Positions 1-9,808 are shown, numbered from the stretch's first letter. The stretch is DNA of 64,000 bases from Rhodomicrobium sp. Az07 (GCF_018619475.1 NZ_JAHFZG010000008.1:62001-126000); one strand, 5' to 3'. A program made the numbers and translations. The notes: a model not told the origin generated them from the letters alone.

Positions 1-221
1 CGGGCGTCAGCTACGTGCTGAAGGGCCTCGGTGCGGAGGATCGCGCTACCGTGCTGCGGCTCGTCGCCCTTCTGGATCCGGGCTATAGCGGCGTTTACAA
101 GCCGGACGAAACGTTCATTGCGGGCGTAACGAAAGCGGCTGTGGCGGCCGTCAGCCTATATGACGCCTTCGCGGCGGCGCGTCGAAAACGGGGCGACCCG
201 GTCGAGCGCAAGCCGGCGTAA
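1..221 (+). CDS. C-terminal fragment of an unidentified protein
   Basis: This reading frame is already open at the left edge (first full codon at position 3) and ends with TAA at 219-221, so only about the last 72 residues of the protein are present. The visible part is an Ala/Leu-rich helical segment followed by a short basic, proline-containing tail (PVERKPA). An internal GTG at 15 could be read as a start, but the frame continues upstream of it without a stop. I recognise no domain. It runs in the same direction as the MgtC-like gene that follows about 115 bases later. Confidence 0.5.
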   Translation, partial: GVSYVLKGLGAEDRATVLRLVALLDPGYSGVYKPDETFIAGVTKAAVAAVSLYDAFAAARRKRGDPVERKPA

Positions 222-337
222 CCCTGCCGTAAATCGGACGCCGCTACGATTCCGGGTGCGGAACTCTATGGGAGGCCGCGTTTTGGCATCCACCGTCAGC
301 GTTGGATTGCTCCGGCTGTTCCGATTTGAGGTTTCGC

Positions 338-808
338 ATGATCGACTGGCCCGATGCCGCTCTGCGTCTCACCGCTGCCGCTGCGGTGGGCGCGGCCATC
401 GGCCTCGACCGCGAAGCCCGAGGCAAGCCGACGGGTGTCCGCACGCTCTCGATCGTCGCGCTCGGCTCGGCGCTGGCGATCCTTCTGAGCGACTATCCAT
501 CCGGCGTCCACGCTGATGCATACAGCCGAGTGATTCAAGGCGTTATCACCGGCATCGGCTTTCTCGGCGCGGGCGTAATCCTTCGCGAGAAAGAAAGCGA
601 CAAGGTGCAGGGCCTGACGACCGCCGCCACCATCTGGTTCACGGCATGCATCGGTATGGCATGCGGACTCGGCGCCTGGCCCATCGTCGTCACCGCCGCC
701 GTGCTGGTTGCGCTGATCCTCGCGTTGGGGAAGCGGCTCGAACGTTTGCTGCTTAAGCCGGACAAAAAGGATGCTGATTCCCCGCCCGACCAGAACGCCG
801 CGAACTGA
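338..808 (+). CDS. MgtC/SapB family membrane protein (short form)
   Basis: Predicted inner-membrane protein of 156 residues from the MgtC/SapB family, some members of which are linked to Mg2+ limitation and control of membrane ATPases. The N-terminal hallmark GLDREARGKPTGVRTLS and the later block GIGFLGAGVILREK...GLTTAATIW are both present, with about four hydrophobic segments. It ends soon after the last membrane segment and lacks the C-terminal cytosolic domain of full-length MgtC (about 230 residues), so it is a SapB-like short form. The ATG at 338 is preferred over an upstream start at 302 because GAGG lies six bases before it. A perfect hairpin follows the stop codon. Confidence 0.85.
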   Translation: MIDWPDAALRLTAAAAVGAAIGLDREARGKPTGVRTLSIVALGSALAILLSDYPSGVHADAYSRVIQGVITGIGFLGAGVILREKESDKVQGLTTAATIWFTACIGMACGLGAWPIVVTAAVLVALILALGKRLERLLLKPDKKDADSPPDQNAAN

Positions 809-846
809 TTTGATCGTCGCAGGGTACTCAACGCCCTTGGCGCAGA

Positions 847-869
847 AAACCCGGCGCGAAGCCGGGTTT
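847..869. terminator. Hairpin between mgtC-like gene and rpoD
   Basis: A perfect 9-bp stem, AAACCCGGC (847-855) and GCCGGGTTT (861-869), surrounds a five-base loop GCGAA. It lies between the convergent mgtC-like gene (stop at 808) and rpoD (stop at 917). The arms end in A's on one side and T's on the other, so it could work as a terminator in both directions, although the T tracts are short. Confidence 0.7.
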
Positions 870-916
870 CCGAATCGGGTCGATGGATTGTCAGGAAGAT
901 GCGGAGCTTGGGGCTC

Positions 917-3004
917 TTAATTGTCGAGGAAGCTTCTCAGCTTTCTGGAGCGGCTCGGATGCTTGAGCTTGCGCAGTGCCTTCGCCTCGATCTGGCGAAT
1001 GCGTTCGCGCGTCACCGAGAATTGCTGGCCGACTTCCTCCAGCGTGTGATCGGTGTTCATGCCGATGCCGAAGCGCATGCGCAGCACACGTTCCTCGCGA
1101 GGCGTGAGCGAGGCGAGCACGCGCGTCGTCGTTTCGCGCAGGTTCGACTGGATCGCCGCGTCGATCGGCAGTATCGCGTTCTTGTCCTCGATGAAGTCGC
1201 CGAGATGGCTGTCTTCCTCGTCGCCGATGGGCGTTTCGAGGCTGATCGGCTCCTTCGCGATCTTCAGCACCTTCCGCACCTTTTCGAGCGGCATGGAAAG
1301 CTTTTCGGCGAGTTCTTCCGGTGTCGGTTCGCGGCCGATCTCGTGCATCATCTGGCGCGAGGTGCGGACGATCTTGTTGATCGTCTCGATCATGTGCACG
1401 GGAATACGGATGGTGCGCGCCTGATCCGCGATGGACCGTGTAATCGCCTGCCTGATCCACCACGTCGCATAGGTCGAGAACTTGTACCCGCGCCGGTATT
1501 CGAACTTGTCGACCGCTTTCATCAGGCCGATGTTGCCTTCCTGAATAAGGTCGAGGAATTGCAGGCCGCGGTTCGTGTATTTCTTGGCGATGGATATCAC
1601 GAGGCGAAGATTTGCCTCGACCATTTCCTTCTTCGCCTGCCGGGCTTCGCGTTCGCCCTTTTGCACAATCTTTACGATACGGCGGAATTCGGCGATATCG
1701 AGCCCGGTTTCCGTGGCAAGCGCGTAGATTTCCTGACGGATTTCATCGATGCGCTGGCGCTCTTTCTCGACGAATTTCTGCCAACCCTTGCCCTTCAGAG
1801 TGCCGATGCGGTCGATCCAGTTCGGATCGAGTTCGCTGCCCTGATAATGAGACAGGAACTCGTCGCGGCGGACGCCGAAACCGTCGGCAAGGCGCAGAAG
1901 GCGGCCTTCATAGCCGATCAGGCGCTTGTTGATGTCGTAAAGCTGCTCGACCAGCGACTCGATACGCGCAGGGTTGAGCGACAGGCTCTTCACGTCCTGA
2001 ATGACGGCGTCGCGAAGCTTGCGGGAGCGTTTCTCCTGCTGCGGGGACAGCGCGTCGTCGGCCAGTTTGCGCTCGACATGCTGATCCTGAAGCTTGCGCA
2101 GCTTCTTGTATTCGGTCGCGATGCGGTCGAAGGTTTCGAGCACCTTCGGCTTGAGTTCGGCTTCCATTGCCGCGAGCGACAGGCTGTTTTCGAGGTCGTC
2201 GTCGTCGTCGTCGCCGCGGAATTCAGCAGCTTCGCCCTCCGGGCCGACCGCCCCCGCGTCGTCGCCGCGCGCGTGACCGTTAGCACCGTTTAGGCCGATC
2301 GCACCGTTCGCCGCGCCGTTCGTAGCCGTTCGGACGCCATTCACGGGCTGCGGCTGCGGATGCGGCGGCTCAGGTTCGAATTCTTCTTCGGAGCCGTCGC
2401 CCTCCTCGGGACGCGAGAACGGACCGGAATATGTGGCTTCGAGATCGATGATGTCGCGGAGAAGAATCTTCCCCTCGTTCAACTCGTCGCGCCAGATGAT
2501 GATGGCCTGGAAGGTCAGCGGGCTTTCGCACAGGCCGCCGATCATGGCTTCGCGGCCGGCCTCGATGCGCTTCGCGATGGCGATTTCGCCTTCGCGCGAC
2601 AGAAGCTCGACGGAGCCCATTTCGCGCAGATACATGCGCACCGGGTCGTCGGTACGCTCGCCCACCTCGGTGGACCGTTCCTGCTTGACGGGCAGATTGG
2701 CGGGCGCCGCGCGATCGTCTTCCTCGTCGTCGAGATGCTCGGCCGAGGCTTCCTCGACCTCTTCCGCGTCGACGACGTTGATGCCGAGATCCGAGAACAT
2801 CGTCATGATGTCTTCGATCTGGTCCGGGGACACATCCTCGGGCGGCAAGACTTCGTTGATCTCGTCATAGGTGACGTAACCGCGTGCCTTTGCGGTCTTG
2901 ATCAGGCGTTTTACGGCGGCATCCAAAAGATCAAGAACCGGGCTGTCCGTGGATTCGGACGCTTGCGTCTCCTGGTCCTCGTTTTTTGTCGTCGCTGTTG
3001 CCAT
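917..3004 (-). CDS. rpoD: RNA polymerase sigma factor RpoD (sigma-70)
   Basis: Primary housekeeping sigma factor, 695 residues, which directs core RNA polymerase to -35/-10 promoters. Region 1.1 occupies about residues 21-80 and region 1.2 starts near 119 ([12 protein letters not shown]). A long acidic non-conserved region follows. Region 2 contains [26 protein letters not shown] and the -10 recognition segment [15 protein letters not shown]. Region 4 has the helix-turn-helix [20 protein letters not shown] and ends LRSFLDN. The non-conserved region carries a biased Asn/Gly/Ala stretch and a run of six Asp at about residues 199-270. It lies downstream of dnaG on the same strand, separated by 263 bases. 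Confidence 0.98.
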   Translation of the reverse strand: MATATTKNEDQETQASESTDSPVLDLLDAAVKRLIKTAKARGYVTYDEINEVLPPEDVSPDQIEDIMTMFSDLGINVVDAEEVEEASAEHLDDEEDDRAAPANLPVKQERSTEVGERTDDPVRMYLREMGSVELLSREGEIAIAKRIEAGREAMIGGLCESPLTFQAIIIWRDELNEGKILLRDIIDLEATYSGPFSRPEEGDGSEEEFEPEPPHPQPQPVNGVRTATNGAANGAIGLNGANGHARGDDAGAVGPEGEAAEFRGDDDDDDLENSLSLAAMEAELKPKVLETFDRIATEYKKLRKLQDQHVERKLADDALSPQQEKRSRKLRDAVIQDVKSLSLNPARIESLVEQLYDINKRLIGYEGRLLRLADGFGVRRDEFLSHYQGSELDPNWIDRIGTLKGKGWQKFVEKERQRIDEIRQEIYALATETGLDIAEFRRIVKIVQKGEREARQAKKEMVEANLRLVISIAKKYTNRGLQFLDLIQEGNIGLMKAVDKFEYRRGYKFSTYATWWIRQAITRSIADQARTIRIPVHMIETINKIVRTSRQMMHEIGREPTPEELAEKLSMPLEKVRKVLKIAKEPISLETPIGDEEDSHLGDFIEDKNAILPIDAAIQSNLRETTTRVLASLTPREERVLRMRFGIGMNTDHTLEEVGQQFSVTRERIRQIEAKALRKLKHPSRSRKLRSFLDN

Positions 3005-3267
3005 TATGCACTCCAGAAATGCCGGGGAACGGGGCTCGCCGGGCTGCCACCCCGTCAGGATATCGTCGGGTCAATCTCGTTTTGTACGTTCAAGACGTAT
3101 AGCGGTGCTCGCTGGAGAGCTGGCGATCCACATCGCCGAACCACTTGAAGAGATAAGCGGTTGTGCTTAATGTGCCGTTACTCATGAAGCTCGTTTTCAC
3201 GCCCTTCGACGCGCCTCATATACTATCTGGTGAATGTTTGTGCCGCTCGCAATATAGGGCGAGTTGA

Positions 3268-5151
3268 TTAAGTCGACACAATTTCAACCTGCTGTTTCAC
3301 GGCAATGAGCCGAACCGCATTCTCGTCGGACTGGTCGCTCATCCACTCGCTCTCCGCTTCAAGCAGCGAACTCGGAATGCCTGCCTTGTCATGGAGCATC
3401 ATGACATGACGCCAGCCCTCCAGGACCTGCTCTCTTTCTGCATCCGGCGCGAAGTGTGGATCAGCTTTATGAGCGCACGCCTTATCCAGGCGCTCTAGCT
3501 CCGCCTCATAGCCCTCCTTTGAGAGGTGCTCTAACAATAATTTGTTGTCAAGTGATTCATCGAACTGATGCACGGTTAACACAGCGTCACGAAGACGGTT
3601 GCAATCGGGGTCGATGAACGGGATGCGTGCGATCTCCTCCATGTGCTCGTCGATGAGCCACGGGTGGGCGAGGATGGCGCTGACGATCACCGCTTCGCGA
3701 GGCGCGCTGACAGGTGCCGCCGCTTGCGTCAGAGCACTTGAAAGAAGCTCGCTCGTGCGCTGCGGGAGCATGGATCGGCCGCCGGTCTGAGCGCGCGGCT
3801 TGCGCGCGCCACCGGTCGGCGCGAGCATCGAGCGGGCGCGCCAGCTCTCAGCATCGAGGCGCGGACGCGGCAAGCCGCCGCTCCTCTGGCCGATGCCGCG
3901 AAGCCTTTCGCGGAACCCCGCCAGATAATGGAAGCGAAGGCTCTTGTGCTCGATCTTCTGCGCGGCTTCCGTGAGGCGCGCTTCGAAGGCCGCGCGCTGT
4001 TCCGGCGTATCGAGGGCGTGCTTCTCGGCCTCGCGCGCCCAGAGGACATCGATAAACGGCAGCGGCTCGGCCAGAAGCTTCGCCAGGGCGTCCCTCGCGC
4101 CGCCGGACACCATGTCGTCGGGGTCGCGGCCTTCGGGCAGGAACGCAAATTGCAGCGACCGGCCCGGTTCGAGGAACGGCAGCGCCGTGTCGAGCGCGCG
4201 ATGCGCGGCCTTGCGGCCCGCCGCGTCGCCGTCGAAGCAAAGCGTCGGCAGCGGTGACATCGCCCATAGAAGCCGAAGCTGATCGGCGGTGAGTGCGGTA
4301 CCGAGCGGCGCGACCGCGTTCGGGAAGCCGCCACGGGCCAGCGCGATCACGTCCATGTAGCCTTCGGCGAGGATCACGGCGCGCTCGGCCTTCGAGGCGT
4401 CGCGCGCGGCGGCGTGGTTGAACAGCACATGCCCCTTGTGGAAGAGCAGCGTCTCGGGCGAGTTCAGATATTTCGGCTGCTGGTCGGGTTGCAGCGCGCG
4501 GCCGCCGAAAGCGATGACGCGGCGTTTCGCGTCGGTGATCGGAAAGATGAGGCGGCCGCGAAATCGGTCGTAAGGAACCGGGATATCGTCGCCATGGATG
4601 AGGAGCCCTGCGTCCTGCATCTCGGCGAGCGTGAAGCCCTTGCCCGAAAGATGCTGCTTCAGGCGCGTTTTTGAGTCGGGTGCGTAGCCGAGCCGGAACG
4701 CCGCGATTTCAGCCCCGCCGACGCCGCGCTTTTCGAGATAGGCGCGCGCGGCGATTCCATCGAGGCTCGACAGCGCGACCTCGAAGAAGCGGCACGCTTC
4801 CTCAAGCGCCGCGCGGACGCGGTTTTCGTGGCTCTCCCTGACCGCGTCCACGGGTTCCGGTGCCGGGAGCGTCACGCCCGCTTCGGCCGCGAGCCGCTCC
4901 ACCGATTCGGGGAAGGAAAGGCCCTCGACCTTCATCAGGAAGGTGAACACATCGCCATGCTCGCCCGTGGCGAAGCAATGGTAAAAGCCCTTGTGGTCGT
5001 TCACCGTGAAGGAAGGCGAGCGCTCGATCTTGAAAGGTGACAGACCGATATATTCGCGCCCCTGCCGCTTCAGCTTCACGCGCCGTTCCACGACGCGGCT
5101 GACGGGCAGACGGCTTCGGATTTCGTCGAGCAGATCGGGCGGGTAACGCAT
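3268..5151 (-). CDS. dnaG: DNA primase DnaG
   Basis: Synthesises RNA primers for lagging-strand replication with the DnaB helicase. The ATG at 5151 (MRYPPDLLDEIRSRLPVS, 627 residues) matches the usual N-terminus of the family and has GAGG upstream; an 11-residue longer start at 5184 is possible. The N-terminal zinc-ribbon fold is degenerate: the positions equivalent to the canonical C-H-C-C ligands read S38, K41, C59 and T62. The primase core and TOPRIM domain follow, with the acidic motifs AEGYMDVIAL and CFDGDAAGRKAA. The C-terminal part is the helicase-binding region. Same strand as rpoD, as in the classic macromolecular synthesis operon. Confidence 0.97.
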   Translation of the reverse strand: MRYPPDLLDEIRSRLPVSRVVERRVKLKRQGREYIGLSPFKIERSPSFTVNDHKGFYHCFATGEHGDVFTFLMKVEGLSFPESVERLAAEAGVTLPAPEPVDAVRESHENRVRAALEEACRFFEVALSSLDGIAARAYLEKRGVGGAEIAAFRLGYAPDSKTRLKQHLSGKGFTLAEMQDAGLLIHGDDIPVPYDRFRGRLIFPITDAKRRVIAFGGRALQPDQQPKYLNSPETLLFHKGHVLFNHAAARDASKAERAVILAEGYMDVIALARGGFPNAVAPLGTALTADQLRLLWAMSPLPTLCFDGDAAGRKAAHRALDTALPFLEPGRSLQFAFLPEGRDPDDMVSGGARDALAKLLAEPLPFIDVLWAREAEKHALDTPEQRAAFEARLTEAAQKIEHKSLRFHYLAGFRERLRGIGQRSGGLPRPRLDAESWRARSMLAPTGGARKPRAQTGGRSMLPQRTSELLSSALTQAAAPVSAPREAVIVSAILAHPWLIDEHMEEIARIPFIDPDCNRLRDAVLTVHQFDESLDNKLLLEHLSKEGYEAELERLDKACAHKADPHFAPDAEREQVLEGWRHVMMLHDKAGIPSSLLEAESEWMSDQSDENAVRLIAVKQQVEIVST

Positions 5152-5305
5152 TCGACAGGGCCTCACAGCGCATTCTGTCGTCACCTGACGACGCAGAAAG
5201 GTTACGCTTGGCGGCGATTATGGATCGATTCGCCAAGTGGTATCCCTGTTTGCGCGACAGGGGCTGACTTTTACGCGATATCCTCCATATTCCACGCGTT
5301 GAAAG

Positions 5306-6028
5306 ATGGTTGGCTCCATGATCTTCCTGGCGATAGGGCTTCTGGCCGTCAGTTTCGCGCTTTACATGCTGACCGGCGACGGCGACACGATCGCGGGCCT
5401 TCCGCGGGAGGAGTTTCCGCGCGTCGCCGCGCTGCTTGCGCTTCTCATCTTCCTGATGGCGGGCGTCACACGGCTCACCGCCGGACGCGTAGCCGAAGCG
5501 CTGAAGGCGCTTGGAAGCTGGGCCGCGATCTTCCTCGTCGTCATCTCGCTTTATACCTATCGCACCGAACTGGCCGAGGTGCGCGACCGCGTCGTTGAAG
5601 AACTCAACCCCGGCACGGTGCAAACCGTTTCGCCGGGTGCGGGAGCGGCGAGAAAGGGCGCCGTCGTGTCCGTCAGGCGGCAGGGCGACGGTCATTTCAT
5701 CGCCAAGGTGAAGGTGAACGGCAAGATGGTGCGCATGATCGTCGACACCGGCGCGTCCACGGTCGTGCTTCGCCCGGAGGACGCGCGCCGCGCCGGCATT
5801 CTTCTCAGCGCGCTCGATTACACCGTGCCGGTCGATACGGCGAACGGCCGCGCATTCGCCGCACGGGTGAAGCTCGACAAGGTCTCGCTCGGCGCGGTGA
5901 CGCTTGAGAAGGTCGATGCGCTGATCACGCGCCCCGGCGCGCTGCATCAGAGCCTTCTCGGTATGAGTTTTTTAAGCCGATTGCGGTCATATGAATTTTC
6001 AGGGAACAGGCTCGTGATGAAGAGTTAG
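5306..6028 (+). CDS. Membrane-anchored clan AA aspartic protease (retropepsin-like), first copy
   Basis: Protein of 240 residues. Three hydrophobic segments in the first 90 residues anchor it, and a single retropepsin-like domain follows with the catalytic motif D147-T-G-A-S-T and a downstream hydrophobic block ending LLGMSFLSRLRSYEFSGNRLVM. This layout matches the TIGR02281 family of alphaproteobacteria. One catalytic aspartate per chain means it should act as a homodimer. Substrate unknown. A second start, ATG at 5318, is possible; neither has a strong ribosome binding site. A paralogue begins 48 bases downstream. Confidence 0.85.
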   Translation: MVGSMIFLAIGLLAVSFALYMLTGDGDTIAGLPREEFPRVAALLALLIFLMAGVTRLTAGRVAEALKALGSWAAIFLVVISLYTYRTELAEVRDRVVEELNPGTVQTVSPGAGAARKGAVVSVRRQGDGHFIAKVKVNGKMVRMIVDTGASTVVLRPEDARRAGILLSALDYTVPVDTANGRAFAARVKLDKVSLGAVTLEKVDALITRPGALHQSLLGMSFLSRLRSYEFSGNRLVMKS

Positions 6029-6076
6029 AGCGACGGTCTTCATCGGGGCGCTCGTCACGGGGATTGGTAGCCGCCG

Positions 6077-6715
6077 ATGGAAAGCCGGTCGTTTCAGCGT
6101 TTGATCGCAAAGGAAATGTTCGTCTGGGCGATTGCACTGGCTGGCGCCTATGCCACGTTCCACTCCTTCGAGCCGCTTTACGAGCGCGTCCGGCAGGCGG
6201 CCGCCGACGCCGGGTTTTCGCATGTTTTCAGCTTCGAGCAGACCTCGCCGGGCGTGTCGCGCTTCAACACGCGCGTGCTTTCCGCCTCGACGCTGCCGTT
6301 GCGCGGAACGATCAACGCGGGCCAGACCGATCAGGCCTCGACGGCGCGAAAAGTGGTGTTGAGCGCGAACGATTACGGCCATTTTCATGCCTTTGCGACG
6401 ATTCGCGGCCAGCAGGTCGAATTCATGACGGACACGGGCGCGACCTATGTCGCGCTGTCGTATGAGACGGCGCAGAAGCTCGGTCTTCAGCCGCAGTCCT
6501 TGCGGTTCAACGGCAGGTCCACCACCGCAAACGGGGTGGCGCGTGTGGCGTCGGTGACGCTCGATCAGGTGCGCATCGGCGATATCACCGTGCGCGACGT
6601 TCAGGCCGTTGTGGCCGAACCCGGCCGCATGGCCCAGAACCTCCTCGGCATGAGCTTCATCAAGCAACTCTCAGGCTTCGAGCTGAACGGCGCGAAGCTG
6701 ACGATGATCGAATAG
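6077..6715 (+). CDS. Clan AA aspartic protease (retropepsin-like), second copy
   Basis: Protein of 212 residues with one N-terminal hydrophobic segment (about 13-30), a linker, and a retropepsin-like domain with catalytic D119-T-G-A-T and the closing block NLLGMSFIKQLSGFELNGAKLTM. It is clearly paralogous to the preceding gene (shared DTGA, LLGMSF and terminal L.M blocks) but differs in the membrane part. The short spacing suggests co-transcription, and the two chains could form homo- or heterodimers. Substrate unknown. Confidence 0.85.
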   Translation: MESRSFQRLIAKEMFVWAIALAGAYATFHSFEPLYERVRQAAADAGFSHVFSFEQTSPGVSRFNTRVLSASTLPLRGTINAGQTDQASTARKVVLSANDYGHFHAFATIRGQQVEFMTDTGATYVALSYETAQKLGLQPQSLRFNGRSTTANGVARVASVTLDQVRIGDITVRDVQAVVAEPGRMAQNLLGMSFIKQLSGFELNGAKLTMIE

Positions 6716-6893
6716 CGCAGGCGCGTAGCCTTCGGCGGGTGGCGGAATTCCGCGCACTGATGGCGACGCAAGCGATACGTGCATTCGCGACGTCATGCAG
6801 CCTGCGCATGCCAACCCTGAAGCGCCACGCATTGCCGCTCCATGCCGATGGGCGTACACTTTCCTTTAATCTCGAAGGAAAAGGAGCGCCCAA

Positions 6894-7109
6894 ATGGTCA
6901 GGACCGTCGGCGCAATCGATCTTCACGCCCTTCCGGGCAAGGGCCGGCACCACCGCATCGATGTCGCCAAGACCGTGCGAAGCGCGGCGCGCGGCGTCGC
7001 AAGGTTGCTGCACCGTGACAGCCATATCGAGAGCTTCATTCGGCAACGCGGCGGTGTCATGAGCGACGAAGTCGAGCGGGAACTCGTCAAGCGTTACGGG
7101 GCGATGTGA
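6894..7109 (+). CDS. Small hypothetical protein
   Basis: Open frame of 71 residues with a very good ribosome binding site (AAGGAG, eight bases before ATG), which is the main reason to accept it. The protein is basic, has no signal peptide or membrane segment, and ends ELVKRYGAM. No family recognised. It stops 17 bases before the end of the convergent DUF1614 gene. Confidence 0.6.
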   Translation: MVRTVGAIDLHALPGKGRHHRIDVAKTVRSAARGVARLLHRDSHIESFIRQRGGVMSDEVERELVKRYGAM

Positions 7110-7126
7110 CGAACGCGCGCCGCGGC

Positions 7127-7858
7127 TTACACCCGTTGCGCGGCCCGCCGCTCGCTGATCGCGCCAACGAGCGTCGCAAGGATAACGGCGAAGATTCCCG
7201 TCACGAAGATCCCGTCGAACGTCCCCGCGCCGCCGATGGACGCCACCGGCGTCCCGATCTTGCGGATCTCGTCGAGGTTGAGAAGGTCGGCGCCGATCAG
7301 CGTGCCGAGACTTCCGCTCACATAGGCGACGGCGGGCGCCTTGTTCCACGCGACGATCAGGGCCGCCGCGCAGGCGAACAGCGGCGGAATGAAGATCGGG
7401 ATCATGATGCCGGCGCCGGGCACCGGCTCGGCCACCATGTAGCACACGGCGCTGACGACGGCTGTCGCGGCGATGCTGGGCAGCCAGATCCTGTTCGTCG
7501 TCAGGAGATAGAGGGAGAGCAGGATCGGAATGACAGCGCCGCCGATGTTGATGGCGATGATCGTTCCGGGCCAGTCGACTTGCCTCGGCAGTTCGACTTC
7601 CATGCCGAAAAAGTCGACATATTGGTGAACGACCACCACCGTCTCGTCTGGGAAATGGGCGAGCGGAACGTTGACGTAAGACCCGGCGAGGCTCGCCAGG
7701 AGCAAGAGGATCGCCGACAGCGGCGAGATGCCGAGACGGGTGTAGACGTAGCGGATCAGGCCGACCTTGATGAGGACGCCGAGCACGAACAGGGCCGCCA
7801 TCAATACGATGTACAGCGTGCTTGATACCGGCAGGTAATCGAGATGGCTCCACGGCAT
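7127..7858 (-). CDS. DUF1614 family multi-pass membrane protein
   Basis: Integral membrane protein of 243 residues with about seven hydrophobic segments. The sequence around GTIIAINIGGAVIPILLSLYLL, the central PGAGIMIPIF, and the C-terminal GADLLNLDEIRKIG...SIGGAGTFDGIFVTGIFAV are typical of DUF1614, a family of unknown function found in bacteria and archaea. The ATG at 7858 is chosen because GAGG precedes it and the first membrane segment follows directly; the open frame extends upstream to 7987 but that part looks non-coding. It stands alone between convergent and divergent neighbours. Confidence 0.85.
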   Translation of the reverse strand: MPWSHLDYLPVSSTLYIVLMAALFVLGVLIKVGLIRYVYTRLGISPLSAILLLLASLAGSYVNVPLAHFPDETVVVVHQYVDFFGMEVELPRQVDWPGTIIAINIGGAVIPILLSLYLLTTNRIWLPSIAATAVVSAVCYMVAEPVPGAGIMIPIFIPPLFACAAALIVAWNKAPAVAYVSGSLGTLIGADLLNLDEIRKIGTPVASIGGAGTFDGIFVTGIFAVILATLVGAISERRAAQRV

Positions 7859-8173
7859 TGCGTCTTCCTCGCGGCTGACCGCCGGGCGAGATCCGCCACG
7901 GCCCTTCAAGAACGTATGAAGTGATGCTCGCGATCCGTCGACGCCCTCAATCGACTCCGCTTCAGCCCGCGTGGCCTTCGCCTCCATTGCCGAAAGCCGC
8001 GACCTGTCGCGATCCTAAGCGGCGGGGGCTGAGAAAACCGTTTAGAAATCCCCCCGCCTTCGCGCCTGCGATGCCAACCTTGCGACTATTTCGAATTGTC
8101 TCGCGTTCGTTTCGTGAAACTGTCCTGAATCTGAGTTAGCTTGTCGCGAGATTCAGGAAGGCCGCAGGTTTGC

Positions 8174-9808
8174 ATGCAAGAAAAGGTGATGCTTCCAGAG
8201 GAAGCGAAAACGCCTCCCGCGCGCATAGCGCACCATTTCCGCGAAATCGTGCTCTGGCCGCTTCAGATCGTCACCTCGGGCGAAAAAAGCGGATTCGGAG
8301 GTTGCGGCGCGTTGTTCGACAAGGAATGCGAGGACACGCCGTGGCGGTCCGCGGGTCCGTTCGGCGGCGATCATTTCGAAGAGCGCCATTATCGCGAGTT
8401 CATTTCGTTCCTGCCGCATGCGCAGCGCTTTCTGTATGGCGACGCGCCGGATGCCGCGCGCAAGAACCCCGGCGACCTGCCGATGAACGTCTATCGGCGC
8501 AGCGACATCAAGAAGGTGCGCATAACGACGGAGCGCGGCGCAACGCCTGTGGTCTGCGACGTTTCGCATATCGACCTGTATTTCTTCTACGAGGTGAACA
8601 CGGCCATTCTCGTGTGCGAAATCGGGGCCGAAAATATTCCGCTCGAAATCGCGCAGGGCATTACGCAAACCTTCGGGCGAGCCTATCCGGCAGGCTGGAC
8701 GAAGGACGGCCAGCCCGTTCACTGCGCCGCGAGGGTCGAATGGCTCGATGAAAGCGGCGCCGTGCTGTGCGCGTCGGATTATGAGGATCGCGAGCGCTAT
8801 ATCGACTTCGTCGGCCGCCGCCGCTCGCCTTGCATCGCCCGTCATTGGGAATTCGTGCTGTCGCCGATCGTGAACGCCGCGTCGAGCGATGCGGGGCGGC
8901 TGCGGTTCCGCGAGATCGAATATTACCGCATGCCGGTGATGACATACATCACGCTGCAATCGCTCGACGTGCTGACAAAGCGCGACTATATCGCGCTGAC
9001 GCTCGCCACGCGGCCATCGAAGACCGGCATCATGCCCTATTCGAAGCGCTTCGTGCAGAAGTTCGAGGCCAATCACGTCTACGACCGCATGTATTCGGGC
9101 GGCCTCGACGCGCCGGAACTCGAAACGCGCTTTCTCACGTCCGGCGAAGCCTTCGCCATCGTCTCGGCGGGCAGCAATCCGAGCCTGACGGACGACCAGC
9201 GCGGGCTGTTGAGCCAGTTCCGGCATCAGTATTTCCGGCTGTTTCTCGTCGCCCACTTCCACAAGGCATCGCTCCTGATGATTTCGGATCAGCTCGTGGC
9301 GACGCTGAAGCGGCTCGATCCGTCGAAACCCGACTCGCGCATTGCTTTCCGCGACGAGACGCTCTTGTTGCAGGAGAACTTCCTGCGCTTCTCGCAACGC
9401 TATTTCTTCACCGAGCTTTCCGGCCGTGCGCATGTCCGCGACCTGTTCCGCATGCTGCGCAAACATCTCGCCATCGACGCGCTTTTTGCCGAGGTCCGGA
9501 GCGAACTCTTCGATCTGGTGAAGTATCTCGACAGCAACGCGCTGCGAAAGCAGAACGCCTCGATGCACCGGCTTACGGTAGTGACGACGGTCGGCCTCGT
9601 CGGCACCATCGTGACAGGCTTCCTCGGGATAAATCTGATCGCCTATGCCGAAGAGTCGATGTATTTCAGGATCGAATATTTCCTCGCCGTGCTGGTCGCG
9701 GTCACGATATTCGTGGGTCTGACCATCATCTATTCGCGGCGTCTGACCGATCTCTTCGACACATTGTCCGGCGAGAACCAGCGCGACCGCAACGAGCCAA
9801 TGCCGTAA
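8174..9808 (+). CDS. CorA-like membrane protein with a long N-terminal domain
   Basis: Protein of 544 residues. Only the C-terminus is recognisable: two membrane segments near residues 470-525, the first ending GFLGINL, which resembles the G-x-N signature at the pore of CorA/ZntB-type divalent cation transporters. The residues before it form a long amphipathic helical region as in CorA. The N-terminal 300 or so residues (several Trp/Tyr-rich blocks, DLYFFYEVNTAILVCEIG) match no domain I know. ATG at 8174 is preferred (GCAGG five bases before); 8141 is an alternative. Transport function is inference from the C-terminal layout. Confidence 0.65.
   Translation: MQEKVMLPEEAKTPPARIAHHFREIVLWPLQIVTSGEKSGFGGCGALFDKECEDTPWRSAGPFGGDHFEERHYREFISFLPHAQRFLYGDAPDAARKNPGDLPMNVYRRSDIKKVRITTERGATPVVCDVSHIDLYFFYEVNTAILVCEIGAENIPLEIAQGITQTFGRAYPAGWTKDGQPVHCAARVEWLDESGAVLCASDYEDRERYIDFVGRRRSPCIARHWEFVLSPIVNAASSDAGRLRFREIEYYRMPVMTYITLQSLDVLTKRDYIALTLATRPSKTGIMPYSKRFVQKFEANHVYDRMYSGGLDAPELETRFLTSGEAFAIVSAGSNPSLTDDQRGLLSQFRHQYFRLFLVAHFHKASLLMISDQLVATLKRLDPSKPDSRIAFRDETLLLQENFLRFSQRYFFTELSGRAHVRDLFRMLRKHLAIDALFAEVRSELFDLVKYLDSNALRKQNASMHRLTVVTTVGLVGTIVTGFLGINLIAYAEESMYFRIEYFLAVLVAVTIFVGLTIIYSRRLTDLFDTLSGENQRDRNEPMP

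Noticed and set aside
899-2293. 464-codon open frame opposite rpoD
   Set aside because: Antisense shadow of the well-supported rpoD gene, without domain or start signal.
4802-5947. 381-codon minus-strand frame spanning dnaG start and the first protease
   Set aside because: It crosses two confident genes in other frames and has no family signature.
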